This document shows, piece by piece, positions 1 through 8,223 of a stretch of DNA of 64,000 bases. The notes under the pieces were generated by a model. The model worked only from the letters and a program-made list of their open reading frames with translations, made no database searches and was not told the DNA's origin. Origin of the DNA: Bacillota bacterium (GTDB taxonomy: Bacteria; Bacillota; Clostridia; Tissierellales; MES13); the NCBI GenBank assembly GCA_009711785.1, contig VENA01000024.1, forward strand, positions 1 through 64,000. The letters are read 5' to 3'. How positions within the stretch are numbered: the stretch's first letter is position 1; the number at the start of each line of letters is the position of its first letter. The translations under genes and the position numbers were made by a program.

Positions 1-138
1 CCTAAATTTGTAATCTTTATTAATGATAAAGAATTAATGCATTTTTCATATCAAAGATATTTAGAAAATCAATTAAGACAGTCCTTTGGATTTGAAGGAA
101 CACCTATTAGATTTGAGTTTAAAGAGAAGGGAGAATAA
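1..138 (+). CDS. der: Ribosome biogenesis GTPase Der, C-terminal end (partial)
   Basis: The window opens inside this gene; 45 codons and the stop are visible. The peptide is basic and contains FVIFIND, an RYLENQLR stretch and a final FEGTPIR followed by a charged tail, which is the usual ending of the KH-like C-terminal domain of Der (EngA). Der is a double-GTPase needed for large ribosomal subunit assembly. The stop is one base before the plsY start, so the two genes are probably co-transcribed; der-gpsA-spoIVA order is also seen in Bacillus. The GTPase domains lie outside the window, so the identification rests on the tail and the neighbours. Confidence 0.88.
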   Translation, partial: PKFVIFINDKELMHFSYQRYLENQLRQSFGFEGTPIRFEFKEKGE

Positions 139-139
139 A

Positions 140-736
140 ATGGGGAAGCTAATTATACTTATATTAGTTAGTTATTTTTTAGGAAATATTTCAACTTCTT
201 ATATTTTAGGTAGAATAATAGAAAAAAAGGATATTAGAAATCATGGTAGTAAAAATGCAGGAGCGACTAATGCTTTAAGGGTTTTTGGAGTCAAATTAGC
301 AGCATCTACTTTCTTAGGGGATGCATTAAAGGGAGTAGTTGCTGTAATAATTGGAAATTATATTTTAGGTTATAGTGGCATGTTAATAGGAGCTATTTTT
401 GCTGTGATTGGTCATAATTGGCCTGTTTTTCTAAAATTTAAAGGAGGAAAAGGAATAGCTACAACTATAGGCGTTGTATTGGCTATTAATCCTCTTTTAG
501 CAATTATATCTATAGTAATTGGATTAATAATTATAATAAAAACTAAATATGTTTCATTAGGATCAATTATTGCTATGAGTATATTGCCGTTAATTAGTTT
601 AATTGTTGTAAGACCTTTTGATGAAAAGTTTTTAATTTTCACTTTAATTCTATCTATAATGGCTGTTTATAGGCATAAAACTAATATTGAAAGATTAGTA
701 AAAGGATTAGAATCAAAAATTGGGGAAAAAGCTTAG
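140..736 (+). CDS. plsY: Acyl-phosphate:glycerol-3-phosphate acyltransferase PlsY
   Basis: Membrane acyltransferase that moves an acyl chain from acyl-phosphate to glycerol-3-phosphate, the first step of phospholipid synthesis; its acyl-phosphate donor is made by PlsX, encoded at 47934. The 198-residue protein is almost entirely hydrophobic helices. It carries the family motifs HGSKNAGATNALR at residues 35-47, GHNWPVF at 91-97 and KFKGGKGIAT at 99-108. I start it at the ATG at 140, preceded by AAGGGAG, rather than at an in-frame ATG 54 bases earlier inside der. It sits directly before gpsA, whose product supplies the glycerol-3-phosphate substrate. Confidence 0.96.
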   Translation: MGKLIILILVSYFLGNISTSYILGRIIEKKDIRNHGSKNAGATNALRVFGVKLAASTFLGDALKGVVAVIIGNYILGYSGMLIGAIFAVIGHNWPVFLKFKGGKGIATTIGVVLAINPLLAIISIVIGLIIIIKTKYVSLGSIIAMSILPLISLIVVRPFDEKFLIFTLILSIMAVYRHKTNIERLVKGLESKIGEKA

Positions 737-751
737 AATAGGAGGAAGACC

Positions 752-1777
752 ATGAAAAATATAGGAGTTATAGGTGGAGGTAGCTGGGGTACGGCTTTAG
801 CTATCTTATTAGGTAAAAAGGGATATAATGTGGATTTATGGATTAGAAATAATAAACAAGTTAAAAAGATGAAGATGGCAAGGGAAAACGTTAGATATTT
901 ACCAGGTGTTATATTACCAGATAAGATAAATATAAACAATGATATGTTAAAAACTATACATAAAAAAGACATAATTCTTTTGGCAGTGCCCTCACACGCA
1001 GTAAGAAATGTGTTAGAAAAAATGCAAAAACATGTAGAAGCTAATCAAGTAATTGTAAATGTGGCTAAGGGAGTAGAGCAAAATACTCTTTTTAGAGTAT
1101 CAGAAATAGTTAAAGAAATCTTACCAGAATCTAATTATGCTATTTTATCAGGTCCGTCCCATGCTGAGGAAGTAGCAAAAGATATGCCTACAGCTGTAGT
1201 TGTAGCTTCAGAGACAAGAAAAATAGCAGAATATGTACAAAAGGTATTTATGGCTCCTAAATTTAGAGTATATACAAACCCTGATGTTATAGGGGTAGAA
1301 TTAGGGGGCTCACTTAAGAATGTAATAGCCCTAGGAGCAGGAATATCTGATGGGTTAGGATATGGTGATAACACAAAGGCTGCACTTATGAATAGAGGTA
1401 TTATAGAAATTTCTAGATTAGGTGAAAAAATGGGTGCAGATAAAAATACCTTTGCAGGACTTTCTGGTATAGGTGATTTAATAGTAACCTGTACTAGTAT
1501 GCATAGTAGAAATAGAAGAGCAGGAATTAAAATAGGAGAAGGTTATAGTTTTGAAGATGCTGTTGAGTCAGTAGGGATGGTAGTAGAAGGTATTAAGACT
1601 GCTAAATCTGCTTATCAATTAGCTAAAGAATATAATGTAAGGATGCCTATATGTGAAGAAATATATGGAGTATTGTATAAAAATAAAGATGTTAAGAATT
1701 CTGTTATAAATTTGATGTTAAGAGACAGAAAACATGAAATGGAAGATGTTATAGACAATTTAAATTGTGATTGGTAG
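752..1777 (+). CDS. gpsA: NAD(P)H-dependent glycerol-3-phosphate dehydrogenase GpsA
   Basis: Cytosolic enzyme reducing dihydroxyacetone phosphate to sn-glycerol-3-phosphate for phospholipid synthesis. The 341-residue protein has a Rossmann nucleotide site GGGSWG at residues 8-13, the LSGPSHAEEV segment of the substrate domain, the conserved block with the catalytic lysine (GGSLKNVIALGAG) and the RNRRAG motif further on. Length and motif order are normal for the family. It follows plsY by 15 bases with a GGAGGA ribosome site, so substrate supply and acyl transfer are co-expressed. A strong terminator follows. Confidence 0.97.
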   Translation: MKNIGVIGGGSWGTALAILLGKKGYNVDLWIRNNKQVKKMKMARENVRYLPGVILPDKININNDMLKTIHKKDIILLAVPSHAVRNVLEKMQKHVEANQVIVNVAKGVEQNTLFRVSEIVKEILPESNYAILSGPSHAEEVAKDMPTAVVVASETRKIAEYVQKVFMAPKFRVYTNPDVIGVELGGSLKNVIALGAGISDGLGYGDNTKAALMNRGIIEISRLGEKMGADKNTFAGLSGIGDLIVTCTSMHSRNRRAGIKIGEGYSFEDAVESVGMVVEGIKTAKSAYQLAKEYNVRMPICEEIYGVLYKNKDVKNSVINLMLRDRKHEMEDVIDNLNCDW

Positions 1778-1784
1778 TATTTTT

Positions 1785-1814
1785 AAGGACATACAAAAGT
1801 ATGTCCTTTTTTTT
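1785..1814 (+). terminator. Intrinsic terminator after gpsA
   Basis: Arms 1785-1794 and 1799-1808 are a perfect 10-bp inverted repeat with a 4-base A loop, followed by a run of T. It closes the der-plsY-gpsA unit and separates it from spoIVA. Confidence 0.9.
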
Positions 1815-1822
1815 GTGGCATG

Positions 1823-1850
1823 TCATATTATTTATAAAAGTTCATATATA
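1823..1850 (+). promoter_or_regulatory. Candidate sigma-E promoter of spoIVA
   Basis: TCATATT (1823-1829) fits the -35 consensus KMATATT known for Bacillus subtilis sigma E exactly; 13 bases later CATATATA (1843-1850) resembles the -10 consensus CATACANT, with five of the seven specified positions matching. The gene behind it, spoIVA, is a classic sigma-E target. The match is seen in the sequence; sigma-E use is inferred, and AT-rich intergenic DNA gives chance matches. Confidence 0.5.
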
Positions 1851-1933
1851 TATACTGTTAAGGATAAAAGGAGTTATTATATATTTTAATGTTTTAACTA
1901 AGTTATCCATAATTATATAAAGGAGGGAAAAGG

Positions 1934-3412
1934 ATGGATAAATTTGATATATACAATGATATTGCAGGAAGAACAAATGGTGATATTTACCTAGGAGTAG
2001 TAGGTCCTGTAAGAACAGGAAAATCAACATTTATAAAAAGATTTATGGACCTATTAGTTTTACCAAACATAAAGAATACATATAGCAAAGAAAGAGCAAA
2101 GGATGAATTACCTCAATGTGGGGCTGGAAAAACAATTATGACTACTGAACCTAAGTTTGTCCCAAGTGAAGCAGTGGAATTAACTTTAAATGAAAATATT
2201 AAATTTAAAGTTAGAATGGTAGATTGTGTTGGTTATTTAGTAAAAGGGGCACTAGGTCATGAAGAGAACAATATGCCTAGAATGGTAACAACACCATGGT
2301 ATGAAAAAGAAATTCCTTTTGAAGAAGCTGCAGAAATTGGAACTAGAAAGGTAATTACTGAGCACTCTACTATAGGAATAGTTGTTACAACTGATGGATC
2401 TATAACAGATATAGATAGACATAATTATATAAAATCAGAAGAAAGGGTAGTTAAGGAGTTAAAAGAATTAGATAAACCGTTTGTTATTTTATTAAACTCA
2501 ACACATCCTAATCTAGATAGTACTATTGCTTTACGTGAAAATCTAGAAGAAAAGTATAATATACCTGTAGTAACTGTAGACTGTATGAATATGGAAATGC
2601 AGGATATGAACAAAATATTAGAAAAAGTCTTGTTAGAATTCCCAATCAAAGAAATAAATATAGACTTACCTGGTTGGATTGACGGATTATCTAAAGGACA
2701 TTGGATTAAAAAAGATATTTTAGATTCTTTAAAAGACGTTGTTGGCAATTTACAAAGATTAAGTGAAATAAATTTAGCAGTGAATAAATTAAATGAGGTA
2801 GAATTAATAGAAAATGTAAAATTAGATGAAATAAATCTTGGGGAAGGTATCGCTAATATTAATATGGACATTAATAAAGATTTATTTTATAAAGTTATTA
2901 GGGAGTCAACAGGCTTTAATATAGAAGGAGAACATCAAATAATCAATCTCATTACTAAGCTTTCTGAAGCTAAAAAGGAGTATGACAGAGTAGAAAAAGC
3001 TCTTAATGATGTTAAAGAAACAGGTTATGGTTTAGTATCACCGAGTTTAGAAGAATTAGAACTTTTAGAACCTGAGACTTTTAAAGAAGGAAATAGATTT
3101 GGTGTTAAACTAAAAGCTAATGCACCTTCATTACATTTAATTAGAGCTGATATAACAACAGAGGTTTCACCTGTTATAGGTACAGAAAAGCAAAGTGAAG
3201 AGTTTGTAAAATACTTATTAGAAGAATTTGAAAGTGATCCTTCTAAAATTTGGGATTCTAATATGTTTGGAAAATCATTACATGATTTAGTAAAAGAGCA
3301 GTTGCAGGGTAAATTGAATATGATGCCTCAAGATGCTAGATCTAAAATCCAAAAAACTCTACAAAGAATTGTAAATGAGGGTAATGGAGGTTTGATTTGT
3401 ATCATAATTTGA
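1934..3412 (+). CDS. spoIVA: Stage IV sporulation protein A (spore coat ATPase)
   Basis: Morphogenetic ATPase that polymerises on the forespore outer surface to form the coat basement layer. The 492-residue protein equals the Bacillus subtilis length. It opens with the conserved DIYNDIAGRTNGDIY segment, has a Walker A loop GPVRTGKST at residues 24-32, a VDCVGY Walker-B-like segment, a TDGS element, and a C-terminal domain ending in a short hydrophobic tail. The gene is monocistronic, between its own putative sigma-E promoter and a bidirectional terminator. In Bacillus, SpoIVA is anchored by the small peptide SpoVM; no clear spoVM was found at the equivalent locus (see 34643). Confidence 0.98.
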   Translation: MDKFDIYNDIAGRTNGDIYLGVVGPVRTGKSTFIKRFMDLLVLPNIKNTYSKERAKDELPQCGAGKTIMTTEPKFVPSEAVELTLNENIKFKVRMVDCVGYLVKGALGHEENNMPRMVTTPWYEKEIPFEEAAEIGTRKVITEHSTIGIVVTTDGSITDIDRHNYIKSEERVVKELKELDKPFVILLNSTHPNLDSTIALRENLEEKYNIPVVTVDCMNMEMQDMNKILEKVLLEFPIKEINIDLPGWIDGLSKGHWIKKDILDSLKDVVGNLQRLSEINLAVNKLNEVELIENVKLDEINLGEGIANINMDINKDLFYKVIRESTGFNIEGEHQIINLITKLSEAKKEYDRVEKALNDVKETGYGLVSPSLEELELLEPETFKEGNRFGVKLKANAPSLHLIRADITTEVSPVIGTEKQSEEFVKYLLEEFESDPSKIWDSNMFGKSLHDLVKEQLQGKLNMMPQDARSKIQKTLQRIVNEGNGGLICIII

Positions 3413-3420
3413 TATAAAAA

Positions 3421-3446
3421 AAGATTAAGTCATATGACTTAATCTT
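3421..3446. terminator. Bidirectional terminator between spoIVA and tRNA-Pro
   Basis: A 26-base perfect palindrome flanked by A residues on the left and T residues on the right, so it can end transcripts from both directions: spoIVA on the plus strand and the convergent tRNA-Pro on the minus strand. Confidence 0.9.
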
Positions 3447-3450
3447 TTTT

Positions 3451-3527
3451 TGGTCGGGATGACTGGATTTGAACCAGCGACCCCAAGTCCCCCAGACTTG
3501 TGCGCTACCATACTGCGCCACATCCCG
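3451..3527 (-). tRNA. tRNA-Pro (anticodon GGG)
   Basis: On the minus strand this 77-base sequence folds as a cloverleaf: acceptor CGGGATG pairs with CATCCCG, a D-arm with GCGC/GCGC, an anticodon arm CAAGT/ACTTG around the loop CTGGGGG giving anticodon GGG, a T-arm with GGTTCAAATCC, then a genome-encoded CCA end. GGG reads CCC and CCU proline codons. It is a solitary tRNA gene with its own promoter and a shared terminator. An open reading frame crossing it on the plus strand is not a gene. Confidence 0.96.
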
Positions 3528-3542
3528 TTAACAGTGATTAAT

Positions 3543-3571
3543 ATTATACAAAAATTTGTTATGATTGTAAA
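3543..3571 (-). promoter_or_regulatory. Housekeeping promoter of tRNA-Pro
   Basis: Read on the minus strand: TTTACA, a 17-base spacer, then a perfect TATAAT, about 16 bases before the tRNA 5' end. The quality matches what is expected of a stable RNA promoter. Confidence 0.85.
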
Positions 3572-3728
3572 GGGGAAATTAAATTATATTTTAAAATTAA
3601 GTATATTTTCCATTAATGATTTTTATGTTATAATTTCATATATAGATATATTAAATAACATTGAGACTAAAGTCCAATATAATAATATTGAATTATAGTT
3701 TAAAATTATTATAGAAGGTAGTGATATT

Positions 3729-4106
3729 ATGGCTATTAAGCATTTACTAAATTATTTAATTATGTTTTTAATTGTAGCTTTAATTGGTTATATGTTAGTT
3801 GTAATAAGAGAAAAGTATTTTTTATACAAAAGAAACACAATAATTATTGATAACAAAGCTGTAACTGATGAACATTTAAAACAAACTAACATAAAAAAGT
3901 TCACAGTATTAGGAGTAGATGTTAAATCTGGAGATGAAGTTAAAATTTCACTTTTGAGTGGTGTTAAATTAAAAGGTATTTTAATAGGTGCAAATAAAGA
4001 CAGTGGTAATGTATTATTGTTAACAAATAAGAATGATATCAAAAAATTTAAAGCTAATAGAATAGCTGTTATAAAAATAATAAGTAAATATGGAAAGTTT
4101 TTTTAA
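3729..4106 (+). CDS. Uncharacterised membrane-anchored protein
   Basis: I do not recognise this 125-residue protein. Residues about 6-26 form one hydrophobic helix (LIMFLIVALIGYMLVV), so it is probably anchored with the rest as a roughly 95-residue, beta-rich, basic domain. The last 60 residues (SGVKLKGIL, NVLLLTNK, RIAVIKII) look like a small beta-barrel and loosely recall Sm-like motifs, but the spacing does not match. Ribosome site AGAAGGTAGTG. The next gene starts 98 bases later and is a HlyD-like membrane protein, followed by the division cluster, so a cell envelope role is possible but unproven. Confidence 0.75.
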   Translation: MAIKHLLNYLIMFLIVALIGYMLVVIREKYFLYKRNTIIIDNKAVTDEHLKQTNIKKFTVLGVDVKSGDEVKISLLSGVKLKGILIGANKDSGNVLLLTNKNDIKKFKANRIAVIKIISKYGKFF

Positions 4107-4204
4107 TATATACTCTATTAGATTTTTATTTTTAAAAGGAAAATCAAAAGTTATGAAGAAATATATCTATAGAAGTATCCTTTTAAGTGCTTGGTGGTGG
4201 TGTG

Positions 4205-5485
4205 ATGTCAAAGGAAGATAGAGTTAGAAAAAGAAAGAGAAGAAAAAAATTTAGAATTATTTTAGTTTCAACTATTTTATTATATTTTTTATTTAGATTA
4301 ATGCCAACACTATATGCTTCAGGAGAAAAAACCTTTACAGTAAAAAGAGATACACTTAAGGTTAGTCATAAAACTCAAGGTATAATTTTAAAAAATGAAA
4401 AAATATATAATTCTCGCAATAAAGGGAAAATAAACTATTTTGTTAGTGAAGGAACAAAAGTTTCAGCAGGAACAAAAGTTGTAGAGGTATTAAACAATAA
4501 TGCTAATGAACTAAAAAAGCAATTAAAACAAATAGATGAAAAAATTAGTAAGTATAAAGACGCTAATATAAATAAGAAACTTTTTAATGAAGACATAAAA
4601 AAGACAAATGAAAAAATTAATAATATAGTTAATGAAATTAAAGATAATATTGAAAATAATAATTATGAAAAAATAGTAAAATTAAAACAGGATTTGAAAA
4701 ACATAATAGAAAAGAAGAACTTAGTTTCTGGAGATAGTACTTACCTTAAAGTAGAATTGAATAGGTTATTGGAAAATAGAAAAGAATTAAATAAAAAAAT
4801 AACTAGTATAAATAAAGGTTACTATACTAAGCAATCTGGCATTGTTAGTTATAACTTTGATGGACTTGAAAATATTTTTAATATAGAAAACATGTTAAAT
4901 ATAACACCTAATAGATTTAAAATTTTACAAATGGAGAAAAATAAAGTGAGAAACTCAGATAATATAGAAGTTGGACAACCTTTATTTAAAGTTTGTGATA
5001 ATTTTAAATGGTTTATAGTGACTAAGCTTAGAAGTGACAGTATTAATTTTTTAAAGGAAGGTAACAATGTAGATATACACTTTTTAGATGAGGATAGTTA
5101 TATTAATGCAAAGGTAGTTAAAATAAGTCAAAATAATAATGAAAAAGTATTAATATTTGAATTTGACACATATTTTTATGATTTTTATGATAAAAGGTAT
5201 GTTGATATTGAAATTATAGAAAAAAATAAACAAGGACTAAAAATACCAAAAACATCTATAGTTTTAAGAGATGGTATAAAAGGTGTATACGTAAATAATA
5301 TGGATAATATTATTAGATTCAGACCTATAAAAATTATTAGTGAAAATAGAGAATACGCAATTGTTGATGAAAATTATATTGAATTAGAAATTGATAATGA
5401 AAAGAAAAAATTAAAATCAATAGTAATGTATGATGAAATAGTCTTACATGGTGATAAAGTTAAAGAATCTAAAGTTATCAATTAA
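4205..5485 (+). CDS. HlyD-like membrane fusion / periplasmic adaptor-type protein
   Basis: A 426-residue protein with a very basic N-terminus (KRKRRKKFR), one membrane helix at about 18-36, a lipoyl/barrel-sandwich-like half (KGKINYFVSEGTKVSAGTKVVEV), a long Lys/Glu/Asn-rich coiled coil from about 90 to 195, and a beta-rich C-terminal half. This is the architecture of HlyD-family adaptors. No transporter gene is adjacent, so it is unlikely to be an ordinary efflux adaptor; such a protein next to the ylm cluster occurs in clostridia. I choose the ATG at 4205, behind GGTGGTG, over an in-frame GTG at 4187. Function unknown; an envelope or division role is only suggested by context. Confidence 0.82.
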   Translation: MSKEDRVRKRKRRKKFRIILVSTILLYFLFRLMPTLYASGEKTFTVKRDTLKVSHKTQGIILKNEKIYNSRNKGKINYFVSEGTKVSAGTKVVEVLNNNANELKKQLKQIDEKISKYKDANINKKLFNEDIKKTNEKINNIVNEIKDNIENNNYEKIVKLKQDLKNIIEKKNLVSGDSTYLKVELNRLLENRKELNKKITSINKGYYTKQSGIVSYNFDGLENIFNIENMLNITPNRFKILQMEKNKVRNSDNIEVGQPLFKVCDNFKWFIVTKLRSDSINFLKEGNNVDIHFLDEDSYINAKVVKISQNNNEKVLIFEFDTYFYDFYDKRYVDIEIIEKNKQGLKIPKTSIVLRDGIKGVYVNNMDNIIRFRPIKIISENREYAIVDENYIELEIDNEKKKLKSIVMYDEIVLHGDKVKESKVIN

Positions 5486-5497
5486 GGAGGGATATAT

Positions 5498-6190
5498 ATT
5501 AACTTAGAAAGTAATTTAACTACAGTTAAAAATAATATAAAAAAAGCTGCAGAAAAATCAGGAAGAAAACCTGAAGATATTACTTTAATAGGTGTTACAA
5601 AAACTATTGATGTTGATATTATGAAAAATGCAATTGAATTAGGACTAGAAAATATTGGTGAAAATAAAGTACAAGAGATACAAAGAAAATATGAACTTTT
5701 AAATAATAATGATTTGAAATGGCATATGATAGGACACCTTCAAAGCAATAAAGTAAAATATATTATAGATAAAGTTCACTTGATACATTCTTTAGATAGA
5801 ATGTCCTTAGCAAAAGAACTGCAGAAAAGAGCAAAGAAAATTAACAGAAACGTTGATACTTTAATACAAGTAAATATTTCAGAAGAAGAAAGTAAATTTG
5901 GTTTATATGGAGATGAAGTTATAGACTTTTTAGAGAAAATATTAAAGTTTGATAATATTAATGTAAAGGGACTAATGACAATGGCACCACATGTAGAAAA
6001 TCCTGAAAAAGTTAGATATGTATTTAAGCAATTGAAAGGACTTTCAAAGGATATAGAAAAAAAAGGGTTTGATAATACAGAAATGAAATATTTATCTATG
6101 GGAATGACTAATGATTATGAGATAGCAATTGAAGAAGGTTCTAATATGGTAAGAGTAGGAAGAGCAATCTTTGGTAAAAGAAATTATTAA
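5498..6190 (+). CDS. yggS: PLP homeostasis protein YggS/YlmE, apparent ATT start
   Basis: Pyridoxal-phosphate-binding protein of the YggS (COG0325) family, which buffers PLP and affects amino acid balance. The conserved N-terminus runs upstream of the first in-frame ATG (5621): the PLP lysine in GVTKT would be missing if translation began there. Reading from ATT at 5498 gives 230 residues with that lysine at 35, close to Lys36 of E. coli YggS, and places AAGGAGG (5484-5490) seven bases upstream. No ATG, GTG or TTG exists in frame between. Other family features: GENKVQEI, WHMIGHLQSNK, LMTMAP and LSMGMTNDYE. First gene of the sepF cluster. Confidence 0.9.
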   Translation: MNLESNLTTVKNNIKKAAEKSGRKPEDITLIGVTKTIDVDIMKNAIELGLENIGENKVQEIQRKYELLNNNDLKWHMIGHLQSNKVKYIIDKVHLIHSLDRMSLAKELQKRAKKINRNVDTLIQVNISEEESKFGLYGDEVIDFLEKILKFDNINVKGLMTMAPHVENPEKVRYVFKQLKGLSKDIEKKGFDNTEMKYLSMGMTNDYEIAIEEGSNMVRVGRAIFGKRNY

Positions 6191-6201
6191 GGGGGAGAAA
6201 T

Positions 6202-6645
6202 ATGGAAGCTAAGGGTAATATATTAGATAAGGTTAAATATTTTATTGGTTTAGATGACTTAGATGAAGAGTTTCAAGAGGAAATGGAAAATGAAGAATTT
6301 GAAAATACAGTAAGTACTAGAAAAGCGAAAAATAATAAAGTTGTGAATATACATACTAGTTCACAAATAAAACTGGTTTTACATGAACCAGATAAATATG
6401 AAGATTGTACTAAGACAGTTGAAGAGTTAAAAAATAGAAGACCAGTTGTGCTTAATCTTAAAAATTTAGAAGGTGATTTAAAAAGAAAAGTATTTGATTT
6501 TACTAGTGGGGCAATATATGCTATAGAAGGTACTATACAGAAGGTAACAAAGGATATATTTGTACTTGCACCTAGCAATGTAGAAATAGATGCAAAAATA
6601 AAAGATGAACTTAAAAACAAAGGACTTTTTCCTTGGAAGAAATAA
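6202..6645 (+). CDS. sepF: Cell division protein SepF
   Basis: FtsZ-binding protein that bundles FtsZ and tethers it to the membrane. The 147-residue protein has an N-terminal amphipathic segment and acidic linker (residues 1-50) and the SepF core from about 55 (QIKLVLHEPDKYEDC) through VVLNLKNLE and FTSGAIYAIEGTIQKV to LAPSNVEI. Length is typical. It starts 11 bases after yggS with GGGGGA, and lies in the standard ylm order yggS-sepF-yggT-ylmH-divIVA, downstream of which division-site functions cluster in most Firmicutes. Confidence 0.97.
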   Translation: MEAKGNILDKVKYFIGLDDLDEEFQEEMENEEFENTVSTRKAKNNKVVNIHTSSQIKLVLHEPDKYEDCTKTVEELKNRRPVVLNLKNLEGDLKRKVFDFTSGAIYAIEGTIQKVTKDIFVLAPSNVEIDAKIKDELKNKGLFPWKK

Positions 6646-6664
6646 ATTATAAGAGGTGAATTAA

Positions 6665-6940
6665 TTGATTAGCAGATATGTAATATTAAAAGCACTAGAC
6701 CTATTTATATACATAATTAATATATTGATTATAGGAAGAATAATTTTGTCATTTATTATAAGAGATCTTAGAAATCCTTTATTAAGATTTGTATATAATC
6801 TTACAGAGCCACTTTTAGCTCCATTTAGAGAATTATTAAATAAATTACCATTTAATACAGGTATGTTTGATTTTTCACCTATTTTAGCTATATTGTTTTT
6901 AGATATATTAAGAAGTATAGTATTTAATATATTAGTTTAG
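6665..6940 (+). CDS. yggT: YggT family membrane protein
   Basis: A 91-residue integral membrane protein with two hydrophobic segments (about 8-30 and 64-90) separated by a short loop containing NPLLRFVYNLTEPLLAPFR, the conserved YggT signature. Starts with TTG behind AGAGGTGA. YggT homologues near sepF have been linked to membrane organisation and osmotic or division phenotypes, but the biochemical role is not settled. The position between sepF and ylmH is the standard one. Confidence 0.93.
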   Translation: MISRYVILKALDLFIYIINILIIGRIILSFIIRDLRNPLLRFVYNLTEPLLAPFRELLNKLPFNTGMFDFSPILAILFLDILRSIVFNILV

Positions 6941-6948
6941 GTGTTAGC

Positions 6949-7740
6949 ATGATAAATAATAAAGAAAAATATATTGAACATATTAACGATAATAGTCAAA
7001 TTTTAGTAATGAGAAAAGTATTAGATAAGGTAGAAAGAGTACTTGATTATCATAAAGTGGAATATACAGATTTTTTAGATCCCTATCAAAGAAGACTTTG
7101 TTATTCGTTTTTAAACAGATTTTTAGAGATAAAATATTTTGAAGAAGGTGGATATAATAATAGTGAAAGGAAATCTATTGTGATATTTCCTCATTATTTA
7201 ACAAAATATAATATAGATAATCCGGTTAAGGTATTAAAAGTTAAATATAGTTCTGATTATACAGATTTAAATCATAGGGATTATCTTGGTGCTTTAATGA
7301 GTTTAGGTATTAAGAGAGAAAAAGTTGGAGATATTATTGTTAGTGAAAATTTTGGCGAGATTATTTTGTTAGATGAAATTAAAGATTTTGTTCTTTTTAG
7401 TTTAGACTCAATAGCTAAAGAACGTGTTGAGGTTAATGAAATAGCTTTAAGTGATATCGTAAAACCAAAAGTAGAAACTAAAGAAATATATACTACAGTA
7501 GCTTCATTAAGAGCAGATAATATAATTAGTTCAGCCCATAACATTTCAAGATCAGATAGTTCTACATATGTTAAATCTAAAAAGGTAAAAGTAAATTGGG
7601 AACCAATAACTGAACCTTCCTATGAAATTAATGAAGGGGATATGATTTCGTTAAAAAAGAAAGGACGAGTAATAGTAAAAAAAGTTTTAGGTTTATCTAG
7701 AAAAGGGCGAATTAAACTTATATTAGAAAAACTATTATAG
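6949..7740 (+). CDS. ylmH: YlmH-type RNA-binding protein with S4 domain
   Basis: A 263-residue protein of the YlmH family. N-terminal and middle parts (YHKVEYTDFLDPYQRRL, DLNHRDYLGALMSLGIKREKVGDI) match the family pattern, and residues about 185-250 form an S4 RNA-binding domain (VASLRADNIISSAHNISRS, then EGDMISLKKKGR). YlmH homologues in Bacillus act on stalled ribosomes in a quality control path parallel to RqcH, which is also encoded in this window at 15530. It follows yggT by 8 bases and precedes divIVA by 13. Confidence 0.93.
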   Translation: MINNKEKYIEHINDNSQILVMRKVLDKVERVLDYHKVEYTDFLDPYQRRLCYSFLNRFLEIKYFEEGGYNNSERKSIVIFPHYLTKYNIDNPVKVLKVKYSSDYTDLNHRDYLGALMSLGIKREKVGDIIVSENFGEIILLDEIKDFVLFSLDSIAKERVEVNEIALSDIVKPKVETKEIYTTVASLRADNIISSAHNISRSDSSTYVKSKKVKVNWEPITEPSYEINEGDMISLKKKGRVIVKKVLGLSRKGRIKLILEKLL

Positions 7741-7753
7741 CGGAGGGTTTTAT

Positions 7754-8221
7754 ATGATAACACCATTAGAAATACAAAATAAAGAATTTAAAAAAGGTTT
7801 AAGAGGATACAAAGAAGTAGAAGTTGATAGTTTTCTTGATGAGGTAATCACAGATTATGAGAAGATCTATAAAGAAAATATTGAACTGAAGGATAAATTA
7901 TCAATGCTCAATGATCAAATAAAGCACTATGATGATATTGAAGATACATTACAAAATACTTTAGTTGTAGCTCAGAAAACTGCAGAAGAGGTAAATTTAA
8001 ATGCAAGAAACAAATCACAGCAAATAATAGATGAAGCAGAAGAGAAGGCTAGACAAATAATAGAAAAAGCTCATCAAGAAGTAGTAGAAATTCAGAAAGA
8101 ATATGAAGATGTAAAAAAAGAAACCCTTGTTTTTAAGATGAGATTTAAAACACTTTTAAAATCACAACTTGAGTCTATGGAAGAGTACTTTGAAGAACAA
8201 GATATTAAAAATGATGAATAA
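7754..8221 (+). CDS. divIVA: DivIVA domain cell division / polarity protein
   Basis: A 155-residue coiled-coil scaffold that binds curved membrane at septa and poles. The N-terminus ITPLEIQNKEFKKGLRGYKEVEVDSFL is the DivIVA lipid-binding domain; residues about 28-145 are a near-continuous coiled coil, ending in an acidic tail. GGAGGG ribosome site. Last gene of the division cluster; a clear terminator follows. Confidence 0.97.
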   Translation: MITPLEIQNKEFKKGLRGYKEVEVDSFLDEVITDYEKIYKENIELKDKLSMLNDQIKHYDDIEDTLQNTLVVAQKTAEEVNLNARNKSQQIIDEAEEKARQIIEKAHQEVVEIQKEYEDVKKETLVFKMRFKTLLKSQLESMEEYFEEQDIKNDE

Positions 8222-8223
8222 TT

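Noticed and set aside
3450-3698. Plus-strand reading frame of 82 codons over tRNA-Pro
   Set aside because: It reads through the tRNA and its promoter on the opposite strand and has no ribosome site; its apparent GMTGFEP similarity is a known artefact of translating tRNA genes.
4187-4204. GTG 4187 as start of the HlyD-like gene
   Set aside because: The stretch encodes glycines from the ribosome binding site itself; ATG 4205 is correctly spaced.
5621-6190. ATG 5621 as the yggS start
   Set aside because: It would delete the PLP-binding lysine and about 41 conserved residues and lacks a ribosome site.
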